Source of the DNA: a virus
IMG/VR virus record: IMGVR_UViG_3300050138_000100
Location: 1-50,647 of that record
Reading direction: 5' to 3' (one strand)
Length of the DNA stretch: 50,647 nt
The notes beneath the pieces were generated by a model. That model was not told the origin of the DNA. It was given only the letters and a program-made list of their open reading frames with translations, and made no database searches. Within the stretch, counting starts at the first letter, position 1. Every line of letters starts with the position of its first letter. Positions 36,621 to 44,152 of this stretch are shown one piece after another. The position numbers and the translations under genes are program-made.

Positions 36621-37037
36621 CTAAGCAGTCAAATTAGGTAGCACTTTGGCCCAAACAATGTTGTTCGCGTCTTTGGCTAACGTTATTTTTAATACGGCCC
36701 GTTTGCTGGTGTCGCTACTGATAGCGCCTGGGGGGGTCGTCGGGTCCAAGTACAGGACATTGCCCTTAGCAGCCGAAAGGCTGCCAACGTCGAACTCGTA
36801 CTCATCTTCGTCGATCTCCAGAGCTATAGTAGTGCCTGGTGCGCCGGCGGTCATCGCCACACCATGCCAACCGTCAATATAGACGAGCTGACCTTTCAAC
36901 ACATTAACTCCGCTAGGTACTACTACGTCGACAGCTTCAGCGTCACTACGGTGGTTTTCAACACCTTGAACCGGAGCAAGCGCAAATACTGTGCTAATTA
37001 GACTACCAGAGGGCGGATTGATTGCAGTTTCACTCAT
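36621..37037 (-). CDS. Head decoration protein (DUF2190-like), 138 aa
   Basis: VVVPSGVNVLKGQLVYIDGW and HGVAMTAGAPGTTIALEIDE and KGNVLYLDPTTPPGAIS follow the DUF2190 beta-barrel pattern of capsid decoration proteins. Position between protease and capsid fits. TAG stop. Confidence 0.8.
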   Translation of the reverse strand: MSETAINPPSGSLISTVFALAPVQGVENHRSDAEAVDVVVPSGVNVLKGQLVYIDGWHGVAMTAGAPGTTIALEIDEDEYEFDVGSLSAAKGNVLYLDPTTPPGAISSDTSKRAVLKITLAKDANNIVWAKVLPNLTA

Positions 37038-37039
37038 AA

Positions 37040-38128
37040 CTATTTCTTACCTTTCTTGCCGGCTCCATCGCCTGGCTTACTCGTCCAACTTCGCTTCCTG
37101 GTCCGGCCTTCCGGCTGGGTGATCGACGGAACCAATGCAGGCTCGCGGTCGGTCATTTCACGAATCAGGGCTTTACCTTCTTCGCTATCCAAAACTTTGT
37201 CCACAGTCGCGCTAACGTCAGCGTCGTCGGTCATCTCTGACACGACTATCCGGCGAAGCACCTTACGAACGGCGGGGTTGCGCACCTTTGCGTCCAGCTC
37301 CTTGTCGATCTTGCCGTCACGGATATCGGTCTGCATTTCTGCAATTCGTTCCAGCGGCTTATCACCGAGCTTTTCGGTGATGGCGGTCATTTCCGAAACT
37401 ACTTCATCGTGCTCCGCTTTCGGCACGGCTCCATCGGTCATTTCCGAGACTAGCTCAGGATTGACTTCACGTAGTTCGTCGGCTGTTGCCGACTTCAAAA
37501 CTTCTTCACGCTTCATGCTATCTCCTCCGTTACTATCGGACATTTCGGCCGTTACTGAGAACAACCCTAGCGTCTTGACGCCTTCGGAACCCGGTCGGGC
37601 CCAATCCACACTCTCGAGCACAAAATCGGAAATTCGACGAGCGTCTATAGCTCTATCGTACACTGCTCGGCCAGCGCCGTAAACACTGACTGCAATTTTC
37701 TTTCCGGCTTTCTGCGCTCGACGGAGATAGCTGCGACGCTTCGTAGCTTCGGGTAGAACATAACCTTTGGCAAACAGGCGTACCTTGCCAGCGGTCTCCA
37801 AAACTTTAGCGCCGAGCCAGATCGTCTCACACTCGGGGGTCTTATATGCACGTTCGTCCTGGGACAGATGACCCGCATACCCGTCAGGGTGATTTGCGTT
37901 GATCTGCTCAGCGATAGACAACAGAGTTGCCTTATCGTAAAAGCGCTTGTTTTTGCTCACGCTTTCATTCAGAACTTCAATAGTAACGAACATCGGATTG
38001 GGATCGTCGTCAACCATATCCTTAACGAGCTTCGGGTCCAATGCAATCAAGTCACTAACTCCGTCAGCAGACATCTCTGCGATGGTGGCTTCTACTGGTG
38101 CGTAGCCCGTGACCTTTACGTCTTTCAA
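37040..38128 (-). CDS. Prohead protease fused to scaffold, 362 aa
   Basis: TTG start at 38128, eight bases after GGAG. Residues 50-190 are protease-like: LNESVSKNKRFYDKATLL, DGYAGHLSQDERAYK (probable catalytic His) and KIAVSVYGAGRAVYD (probable Ser), then VLESVDWARPGSEGVKTL. Residues 200-345 are charged and helical, as in scaffolding domains, with repeated VSEMTD. The protease would remove the scaffold during capsid maturation. TAG stop. Confidence 0.82.
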   Translation of the reverse strand: MKDVKVTGYAPVEATIAEMSADGVSDLIALDPKLVKDMVDDDPNPMFVTIEVLNESVSKNKRFYDKATLLSIAEQINANHPDGYAGHLSQDERAYKTPECETIWLGAKVLETAGKVRLFAKGYVLPEATKRRSYLRRAQKAGKKIAVSVYGAGRAVYDRAIDARRISDFVLESVDWARPGSEGVKTLGLFSVTAEMSDSNGGDSMKREEVLKSATADELREVNPELVSEMTDGAVPKAEHDEVVSEMTAITEKLGDKPLERIAEMQTDIRDGKIDKELDAKVRNPAVRKVLRRIVVSEMTDDADVSATVDKVLDSEEGKALIREMTDREPALVPSITQPEGRTRKRSWTSKPGDGAGKKGKK

Positions 38129-38224
38129 GACCCTATCTCCGTTAATGTTTTTGGTCGGCTAGACTGCCATAGTCGCGCTCTACGGCGCTTGTTAACATCA
38201 TCATACTGCTAATTGCTGGCAACA

Positions 38225-38626
38225 TCAAGTCTTTGTCGTGTATTGCTTTTTGCCGCCCGGCGGCGTCACGGTAGTCGTGACAACAGTGCTGTCGTCATCG
38301 TCATCATCACCGTGCTCATTTTTATCGTCGGCTTCCTCGAGAGCTTCTCCTTCACCGTCTTTCGGCGGGTCGACCGGGTCCGGCGGATTTTCGTCATCGT
38401 CGGGCGCATTATCGTCCTTGAACGTCACGTCGGCCACCACCAGCTCGCCGTTCTCGACTAGCAGGCTTGTCTTCGTATTACAGCGCGGGCACGTACCGAG
38501 CAGGTCAAAATCGTTGCCGCGTACCACTATCTGTTGCTTACCATGCACTATGTCGATCGTCTTCGCACCAAGCAGGTGTCCAAAAACAGCCTGACAATTC
38601 GGGTTAGAACACTTAATTCGTTTGAT
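38225..38626 (-). CDS. Com-like zinc-ribbon protein with non-AUG start, 133 aa
   Basis: An in-frame GTG at 38548 would cut off half a zinc site. Upstream codons give IKRIKCSNPNCQAVFGH and later LLGTCPRCNTK, the C-x4-C / CxxC layout of Mu Com proteins. No ATG, GTG or TTG precedes it after the MuF stop; ATC at 38626 lies eight bases after AAAGGAG and is my preferred start. The C-terminal half is a long acidic tail (EADDKNEHGDDDDDD), unlike Com. Could bind RNA or assist capsid assembly. Confidence 0.7.
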   Translation of the reverse strand: MKRIKCSNPNCQAVFGHLLGAKTIDIVHGKQQIVVRGNDFDLLGTCPRCNTKTSLLVENGELVVADVTFKDDNAPDDDENPPDPVDPPKDGEGEALEEADDKNEHGDDDDDDSTVVTTTVTPPGGKKQYTTKT

Positions 38627-38674
38627 AGCGTCATCTCCTTTCGCCCAGCCACAGGGCGTATTACTGCAAACAGT

Positions 38675-39601
38675 TTACGACAAATCGCCGCCATCTACAA
38701 GCGCCGCGATATCGTCAATGCTCATTACTCTTACGACCCAGTCGCACAGGCAGAAATTATGGCTGTCCGGCTGGGCGTCGTCCGGCCCGTACGGATTAGC
38801 GGCTCCGTTGTCGTCGCAGACGTCCTCGATCTCGTGCGTGGCGCTGAGCACCCAATCAAAGCCTTCGGCCCAGGGCTTGTCGGCATAAAACTCGTCAGTC
38901 GCCTGACGGTACATATCGCCGCTGATCGTTCGCTCCAGATCGTAGACGTTCGTCTGAAAGCTGCCGGCCATCACGTCTGCCGGTATGGCGTTGTCGACAT
39001 ATTGAAAACGCTGCCTGATCGCGCTCCAGGGCCGCTGTGCCTGCTGCGTCGGCGTCGGGTTGATGTATCTAGCCAAGTTGAGCGAAATATCGCTAGCGGA
39101 CTGTCCTTTGTCCTGGCCGTACTGTATCAATGCCTGCGACACCTTTACGGCGCTAAGCGCCAACGCTGCGGTCCGGTCGTCATAGCTCAAATTATACGGA
39201 CCGGTCTGCATGGCGTGATAACGGCTAACGGCTTGCTGTGGATAATTATTTATCTGCGCCGAGAAGCTGTTCGCCTCATTGTTTGCTCCGGCAACCCGCA
39301 GGACTGGCAACACTTGCTCGACCGCCTGGTTAACCCGGACCGTAATAACTGCCTTCACGCCGGCGTCCGTGACTTCATTCATAGCCGCAAAATAAATAGC
39401 CAGCAGTGCCTTGATGTCTGACACTAACTGACTTTCATTGTTGACGGTCCCGCCACTGCTACTGCGCATAACAGCGTCGTGAATGTCGCTACTCGTTTCA
39501 TCGAGCAGCTTTTGCACTGCGGCCAGCGTCGCCAGAACTTTTAGCACGTACGGCTTCTGCTGCGCCGTGCTCTGCTTGGCGTCTGCCCGCGTTAAGGCCA
39601 T
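38675..39601 (-). CDS. MuF-like minor head protein, 308 aa
   Basis: C-terminal part has DEFYADKPWAEGFDWVLSAT then a Cys/His cluster CDDNGAANPYGP and SHNFCLCDWVV, resembling the MuF/SPP1-gp7 C-terminus (His and Cys near the end). The N-terminal 200 residues are helical. Such proteins sit inside the capsid near the portal. It is separated from the portal by fibre-like genes, which is unusual. Confidence 0.7.
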   Translation of the reverse strand: MALTRADAKQSTAQQKPYVLKVLATLAAVQKLLDETSSDIHDAVMRSSSGGTVNNESQLVSDIKALLAIYFAAMNEVTDAGVKAVITVRVNQAVEQVLPVLRVAGANNEANSFSAQINNYPQQAVSRYHAMQTGPYNLSYDDRTAALALSAVKVSQALIQYGQDKGQSASDISLNLARYINPTPTQQAQRPWSAIRQRFQYVDNAIPADVMAGSFQTNVYDLERTISGDMYRQATDEFYADKPWAEGFDWVLSATHEIEDVCDDNGAANPYGPDDAQPDSHNFCLCDWVVRVMSIDDIAALVDGGDLS

Positions 39602-39608
39602 TGCTTAC

Positions 39609-39995
39609 CTAAGCTGGCGGTGCTTGAGTATCAGTTGCACCTGCACCGGCGGCTGGGTCAGTGACAGTGTAGCCCTCGGCTTCGAGAGCGGTCTTGAGCT
39701 GATCGGCCCCAAAGACCTTAACCAAACCGGCACTTTGCACGACCGGCACGGCGGCTGCGAGCACCTGGTCGCCGACTGAATCGGTTGGCCCGGCGCTGAC
39801 GGCTGTCTCCAGGTCAGCTAATGCCGTAGCGTCAGCCTCGTTATTAGCCTTTAATGTTGCGAGTTGATCTGTTATGTCAGACATATCTTTCCCTTCTACT
39901 TTATTACGATCTCGTACTACTATTTTACGCACTTTACGTGCTTCCCGTCCAGCCCATTTTTCGGCTTCTTCGGCGGCTTCACCTAAAGTCTCCAT
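39609..39995 (-). CDS. Small structural-region protein, 128 aa
   Basis: Helical start (METLGEAAEEAEKWAGREAR), then MSDITDQLATLKANNEADAT and an Ala/Pro-rich tail. ATG 39995 has AAAGGAG six bases before it; ATG 40055 lacks an RBS, and ATG 39884 with AAGGG is another option. TAG stop. Possibly a fibre adaptor; unproven. Confidence 0.65.
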   Translation of the reverse strand: METLGEAAEEAEKWAGREARKVRKIVVRDRNKVEGKDMSDITDQLATLKANNEADATALADLETAVSAGPTDSVGDQVLAAAVPVVQSAGLVKVFGADQLKTALEAEGYTVTDPAAGAGATDTQAPPA

Positions 39996-40058
39996 GCGCG
40001 TCTCCTTTCGTTCGTCACCAGTATAGCGCGGTTTGCGTAATTTTGGTAGTCGCATGGT

Positions 40059-40697
40059 CTAAGTCCACGGTCCTAGACTAGCGGAGACGTCAGCCCCGAA
40101 TGGCGTCAGCTTGATGTACGAGTTGGCAAGCACTTTCGCTACACCAGTCGTAGCCGCGCTAGGCTTAATCTGCGGTATCAGCGTGCCGGCGGCATTGACG
40201 CGGATAATTCCCCTGGCTGTAATAATAACGTTTTCAGTCGCGCTAACCGAAGCCGGCGTGACGACCAGAGCCGTTGCCGCTGTCGCGTAAATAGCGCTAA
40301 GCGCTGCCAGGGCGTTGCTCGTAGCAGTTTCGGCTAACGCATGATAGCCGATTGACGTCAGCGTGGCCGTGCCGCCGAACAATATCGCCCAGGTGTGCGA
40401 GGTCGTGCCGGTGTTGGTAAGTATGTAATGCAGCTCCATCAGGTAAGACATCGAGGGCGGTAACGTAACCAAGCCGTTAGTCGAACCGTTCAGGGCTTTC
40501 TCGGCGGCGCCAGTGTTCGCCAGCGTATAGTCGGCGGTGTTGGTCAGAATAAGCTGCTCGGCTACCGGCCAGATGTTGCCGGCGCTATCCAACCTGAGCA
40601 GACGGGACGGCGTCGAGTTACCCATATACAGGGAATCTTTACCGGCCGCTGGTGCTGTCGGAGTTGCTACTTCGCTGAGTTTAAGCTCGCCTGCCAT
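40059..40697 (-). CDS. Fibre/structural protein, 212 aa
   Basis: Starts with TPTAPAAGKDSLYMGNSTPS, a base motif common in phage fibre and collar proteins, followed by a beta-sandwich (LMELHYILTNTGTTSHTWAI). Stop TAG two codons before an in-frame ATG (40055). Likely a virion surface protein. Confidence 0.7.
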   Translation of the reverse strand: MAGELKLSEVATPTAPAAGKDSLYMGNSTPSRLLRLDSAGNIWPVAEQLILTNTADYTLANTGAAEKALNGSTNGLVTLPPSMSYLMELHYILTNTGTTSHTWAILFGGTATLTSIGYHALAETATSNALAALSAIYATAATALVVTPASVSATENVIITARGIIRVNAAGTLIPQIKPSAATTGVAKVLANSYIKLTPFGADVSASLGPWT

Positions 40698-40719
40698 ATA
40701 TCAATTATTCTACCATACA

Positions 40720-41784
40720 TTAAGCTGCCTCGTAGAAGCCCTCTACAAGAATCAACATATTAGCTCCCCAAGTATATGGGTAAGTCGGTGTTACTGACCC
40801 TTCATCAACGTTAATATCCCACGTCATCAATAGGCCGGTCGTAGTCGATAACCATTTAACCCATAATGCCCTTCCGCCAGCTCCAGAATTAGCTTGCCCT
40901 TGAGCGATTGGCAGATTTACGTTTGGCGGAGTAATTGACGTTACGGGCAACGTAAAGGTCGGTGCTGTACCCATTGATGAAGTCGTACCAAGCGTAGTCA
41001 CAACCCTAAAAAATACGGTTTTACCGATTTGCATATATTTAGCGTCGTTTGTGCCGTTGTTGATGGTAAAGTTTGCCCAGGTTGGTGTCCACGACTGCCA
41101 GGCAGAGGCCCATAGTTTAGGCGCGAAGCCATGCGCTGACGAAGACACGTCGTTGGTCGTGATGTCACTAAGAGCCAGTGCTAACTCGCTCAGCGTCCCG
41201 CCGCCGGGGTTATTCTGGTGATTGTGCACGGCGTTTAGGAAGTTGGCAATGGCCGGTAAGTTGAGCGTCTTATTAGCCAGTATCTCAGCACCGCTGAACG
41301 TCGGATAAGTCACTACTTCCAGCGAACTTGTGGCTGGTACTTCCAAGACCTTCGAGACGCCAATATCCAGCAAACCTTCGGCCATGAAATCCGTGCTAGG
41401 CGGTAGTATGACGTCTTGCGTCAGCCTGGACTGCGAAGCAAAGACGTTAGCCGCGTCCGGCGCAATCCCTAGAGCCGTGCTCAGGTACGCTAGGTCGGCG
41501 TACGGCGCTATCTCCAGCGTCGAGGTGCTCGGCACTTCCAACGTGAAAGCCGCGCCTATTTCCAGCTTGTTGTCGTACACAAAATCAGTCGAGGCTGTCA
41601 GCAGCAGGTTCTGGACCGTAGCATTTAGCGAGTTGAAGACGTTGCCTTCTAAAGCTGTCGCGCCGCCGGTGATCGAGGTATCGACGTAGTTCTTGGTGGC
41701 AGCCTCTTGCGGGTTCGTCGGGTCCAGGACATTGATAATCTTCTGGCTGTTCATGTCCTGAACAACTAGGATTTTCCTTGCCAT
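40720..41784 (-). CDS. Tail fibre, 354 aa
   Basis: INVLDPTNPQEAATKNYVDT is a common fibre motif; beta repeats follow (NKLEIGAAFTLEVPSTSTLE, later GLLDIGVSKVLEVPATSSLE, three degenerate copies). The C-terminal 120 residues are homologous to the fibre tip protein at 26730-27254. Probably a receptor-binding fibre. Confidence 0.78.
   Translation of the reverse strand: MARKILVVQDMNSQKIINVLDPTNPQEAATKNYVDTSITGGATALEGNVFNSLNATVQNLLLTASTDFVYDNKLEIGAAFTLEVPSTSTLEIAPYADLAYLSTALGIAPDAANVFASQSRLTQDVILPPSTDFMAEGLLDIGVSKVLEVPATSSLEVVTYPTFSGAEILANKTLNLPAIANFLNAVHNHQNNPGGGTLSELALALSDITTNDVSSSAHGFAPKLWASAWQSWTPTWANFTINNGTNDAKYMQIGKTVFFRVVTTLGTTSSMGTAPTFTLPVTSITPPNVNLPIAQGQANSGAGGRALWVKWLSTTTGLLMTWDINVDEGSVTPTYPYTWGANMLILVEGFYEAA
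41000..41059 (-). repeat. 60-bp perfect repeat, copy B
   Basis: Identical to 27010-27069 on the same strand. Confidence 0.9.
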
Positions 41785-41787
41785 GAC

Positions 41788-43245
41788 TTAACCTATAATC
41801 ACGACTTTGTAGGCGTTCGTGGCCGGAGCTACAGCGAACGTGAATGTCGTAACGGTCGTGCTGGTCTGGACGATATCACAATCGACTACCGCGTCAGTCG
41901 CGGCGTCCCTAATCTGACAGATGACATCTTTCGTACCCAGGCCATGCGTCACAGCGATGGCTGTCGTGCTGCCGTCGCCAATCGTCGCCGTAAACTTGGC
42001 GCTGCTAAACCCACCGGCGCCGTTACCTTTCAGAATAGACGTGCCGGACGTGGCGGCCGCGTAGTCGGTCCCAGCAACGGCAACCGAGAAGTTCGACGTG
42101 CCGTTACCCTTAACTATACCGGAGATCGTCGCAACGCCCGTACCACCGTGCGTCGGCAGCAGGACACCAGAGTTTTCAATGCTCAGCGAGTTACCGGACT
42201 TCGACAGGCCAGTCCCGGCGCTAATCTCGCCAGCGCCAGAGAATTGCGTGAAGGCGATGTTATTCGTGCCGTATGTGAACGCGCCGGCCGCGCTTGGCGT
42301 GCTGACTACGTAGCCAGCGGCGGCGTTAACCGTGCCAGCTTCAACGAATACGAAAGCGCCTTGCGGGGCGTTAGTGCCGGACAAATCAGTTACACGCGAT
42401 ACAGATAAGTTGGTCGTAGCGTTCGTAACGGTGTAGATACCGTTACCTGGCTGCGTCGAGTTTGGCGAACCGACACCAGAAGCCGAGGGAGCGTCTTTAA
42501 TCAAAATCCGGTCGCCGATAGCCGGTGAAATACCATCGAGCGTCGTGCCGGCAATAACCGTTACCGAGCCAGACGCGACCGTGAACGTTTCAGTACCAAC
42601 AGTCGCTACGCGGGCCGCTGCCTTGACTAGCAGACCTTGCGAGGTAGCGTCAACATAATTCTTGGTGGCGGCGTCCTGGGCGGCACTCGGATCGACTACG
42701 TTAGTCAGCTTGTGCGTGTTCATGCTGAAATCAGCCGTCGGCGCACCGTTATCGTTCAGCGTGGCGTTCGCGAAGCCACCGGAACCATTGCCTTTAAGCG
42801 AACTGCTGCCGGTTGTCGCCGGCGCGTAATCGGTACTCGATACGGCGTTAGCGAATCCACCAGCACCATTACCCTTCAAAATCGCGCTACCGGCGGTCGC
42901 TACGGCGTAATCCGTACCGGCAACAGCGGCACTGGCAACACCAGAGCCGTCAGACTTGACTATTCCAGCAGTCGCGTAATCAACGATCGTCTTGTTCGAA
43001 CCGGACGAAACTTTCAGCCGGCCGGCGCCGCCCGAGTTGCTGGTCTGTAGAACGTTGCCGGCAGCCCCGGCAGTTGCTAACGTTTGCCAGGTCGCGCCGT
43101 CGTAATACAAATAGGCGGTCGCGGTCGTATCAAAATAAATCTGGCCTTTGGTCGGCGTGCCTGGCGCGCTCGCTAAGTTTTGGACTACAGCGTTTTGCAG
43201 TTCGTTTTTCGCTAGGTCGATCGCTGTCAAAAACTTCTTTGCCAT
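41788..43245 (-). CDS. Repetitive tail fibre, 485 aa
   Basis: Contains KLTNVVDPSAAQDAATKNYV (fibre motif), four copies of AGTDYAxAT-GxxxLKGNGAGGF, and a C-terminal domain with VTHGLGTKDVICQIRDA, like fibre-tip domains of many phages. RBS AAAGGA. First of two large fibre genes following the portal. Confidence 0.78.
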   Translation of the reverse strand: MAKKFLTAIDLAKNELQNAVVQNLASAPGTPTKGQIYFDTTATAYLYYDGATWQTLATAGAAGNVLQTSNSGGAGRLKVSSGSNKTIVDYATAGIVKSDGSGVASAAVAGTDYAVATAGSAILKGNGAGGFANAVSSTDYAPATTGSSSLKGNGSGGFANATLNDNGAPTADFSMNTHKLTNVVDPSAAQDAATKNYVDATSQGLLVKAAARVATVGTETFTVASGSVTVIAGTTLDGISPAIGDRILIKDAPSASGVGSPNSTQPGNGIYTVTNATTNLSVSRVTDLSGTNAPQGAFVFVEAGTVNAAAGYVVSTPSAAGAFTYGTNNIAFTQFSGAGEISAGTGLSKSGNSLSIENSGVLLPTHGGTGVATISGIVKGNGTSNFSVAVAGTDYAAATSGTSILKGNGAGGFSSAKFTATIGDGSTTAIAVTHGLGTKDVICQIRDAATDAVVDCDIVQTSTTVTTFTFAVAPATNAYKVVIIG

Positions 43246-43265
43246 GCTGCGCGTCCTTTATTTAC

Positions 43266-43784
43266 TTAATTGCATATTACCATGCCGGCAAAACTTGCGC
43301 TAGCCGTAATGCGAATATTGTTCGTGTCCAAATACTCTAACCCGACGTCGACTTCATCATTGGCGCTGTCGATAACAGTAACGACCGGATATTTACCAAG
43401 CCCGTGATTGACCAACAGCACGTTAGCGATTATCGAGCCGAATGCCTGCGTGAACGTCTTGTCGCCCGTCCCGCTTGGCCCGACATCGCCAGTGTCGCCC
43501 TTATCGCCTTTGACGCCTTGCGCCCCGGCAATACCCAGGACGATCGTTTCCAGCACCCGGTCGGTTTCGAACAGCGTTAGCGTCTGTATGTGCTCGATCA
43601 TCAGCGTTTCGATGGCGGCCGGCTCGTTGACCACTAACGCCTGCTGATTGTCGACGACGACAGTCTCAATCGTTCGCTCGGTTTCGAACACCACCAATTT
43701 CTGCGGATTGTCTAAAACAACGGTTTCAACAGCGGCTGGCTCGTTCGCAAAAATAACTATCGTGTTTCCTGGCGCGCTCATCAC
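43266..43784 (-). CDS. Fibre with beta repeats and collagen-like stretch, 172 aa
   Basis: Residues 8-90 are four 19-20-residue repeats (NEPAAVETVVLDNPQKLVVF, then FETERTIETVVVDNQQALVV, and so on). Residues 95-112 are GAQGVKGDKGDTGDVGPSG, a collagen-like triple-helix segment. The end (LLVNHGLGKYPVVTVIDSAN) matches the tip domain type of the 41788 gene. Probable short trimeric fibre. Confidence 0.75.
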   Translation of the reverse strand: MMSAPGNTIVIFANEPAAVETVVLDNPQKLVVFETERTIETVVVDNQQALVVNEPAAIETLMIEHIQTLTLFETDRVLETIVLGIAGAQGVKGDKGDTGDVGPSGTGDKTFTQAFGSIIANVLLVNHGLGKYPVVTVIDSANDEVDVGLEYLDTNNIRITASASFAGMVICN

Positions 43785-44152
43785 GCATACTCACCCGGCG
43801 CGGCCGTGCGCGGATTAACGTAAGCTGTCCCTCTCAAAAGCGGCGAAATATCGCCTGTCGAGCCGCTGACAGCTACTCCGAGATCGTAAACGCAAGTGCC
43901 TTCGCTGAGCTGATCAGTTTGGGCTGGCGTCAGCACAACGGTAATCGTCGGGTCGGTATCGCTCAGCGTCACGCCGCTGCCAACTTTAGCCGTGATCAGC
44001 GCCGACGTGCTCTTGTAATTGTCTTTGATCTGAAACACGACTAGCGTAGCGTCAGTAAACGCTACATTCGCGTTGTTGCTGTCCTTCCAGCTAAAAGCCA
44101 GCCGGAATGTGCGGCCTTGAGCGATCATTATATCGTAATCTGCTGGCTCCAT
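43781..44152 (-). CDS. Conserved virion-associated protein, 123 aa
   Basis: Contains GRTFRLAFSWKDSNNANVAF and AKVGSGVTLSDTDPTITVVL, a pattern common in uncharacterised phage structural proteins next to fibre genes (BppU-like base domain). Coupled to the portal by TAATG. Confidence 0.7.
   Translation of the reverse strand: MEPADYDIMIAQGRTFRLAFSWKDSNNANVAFTDATLVVFQIKDNYKSTSALITAKVGSGVTLSDTDPTITVVLTPAQTDQLSEGTCVYDLGVAVSGSTGDISPLLRGTAYVNPRTAAPGEYA

Noticed and set aside
38534-39421. Plus-strand open frame of 295 codons
   Set aside because: Antisense to the MuF-like gene; no start signals and no protein-like pattern.
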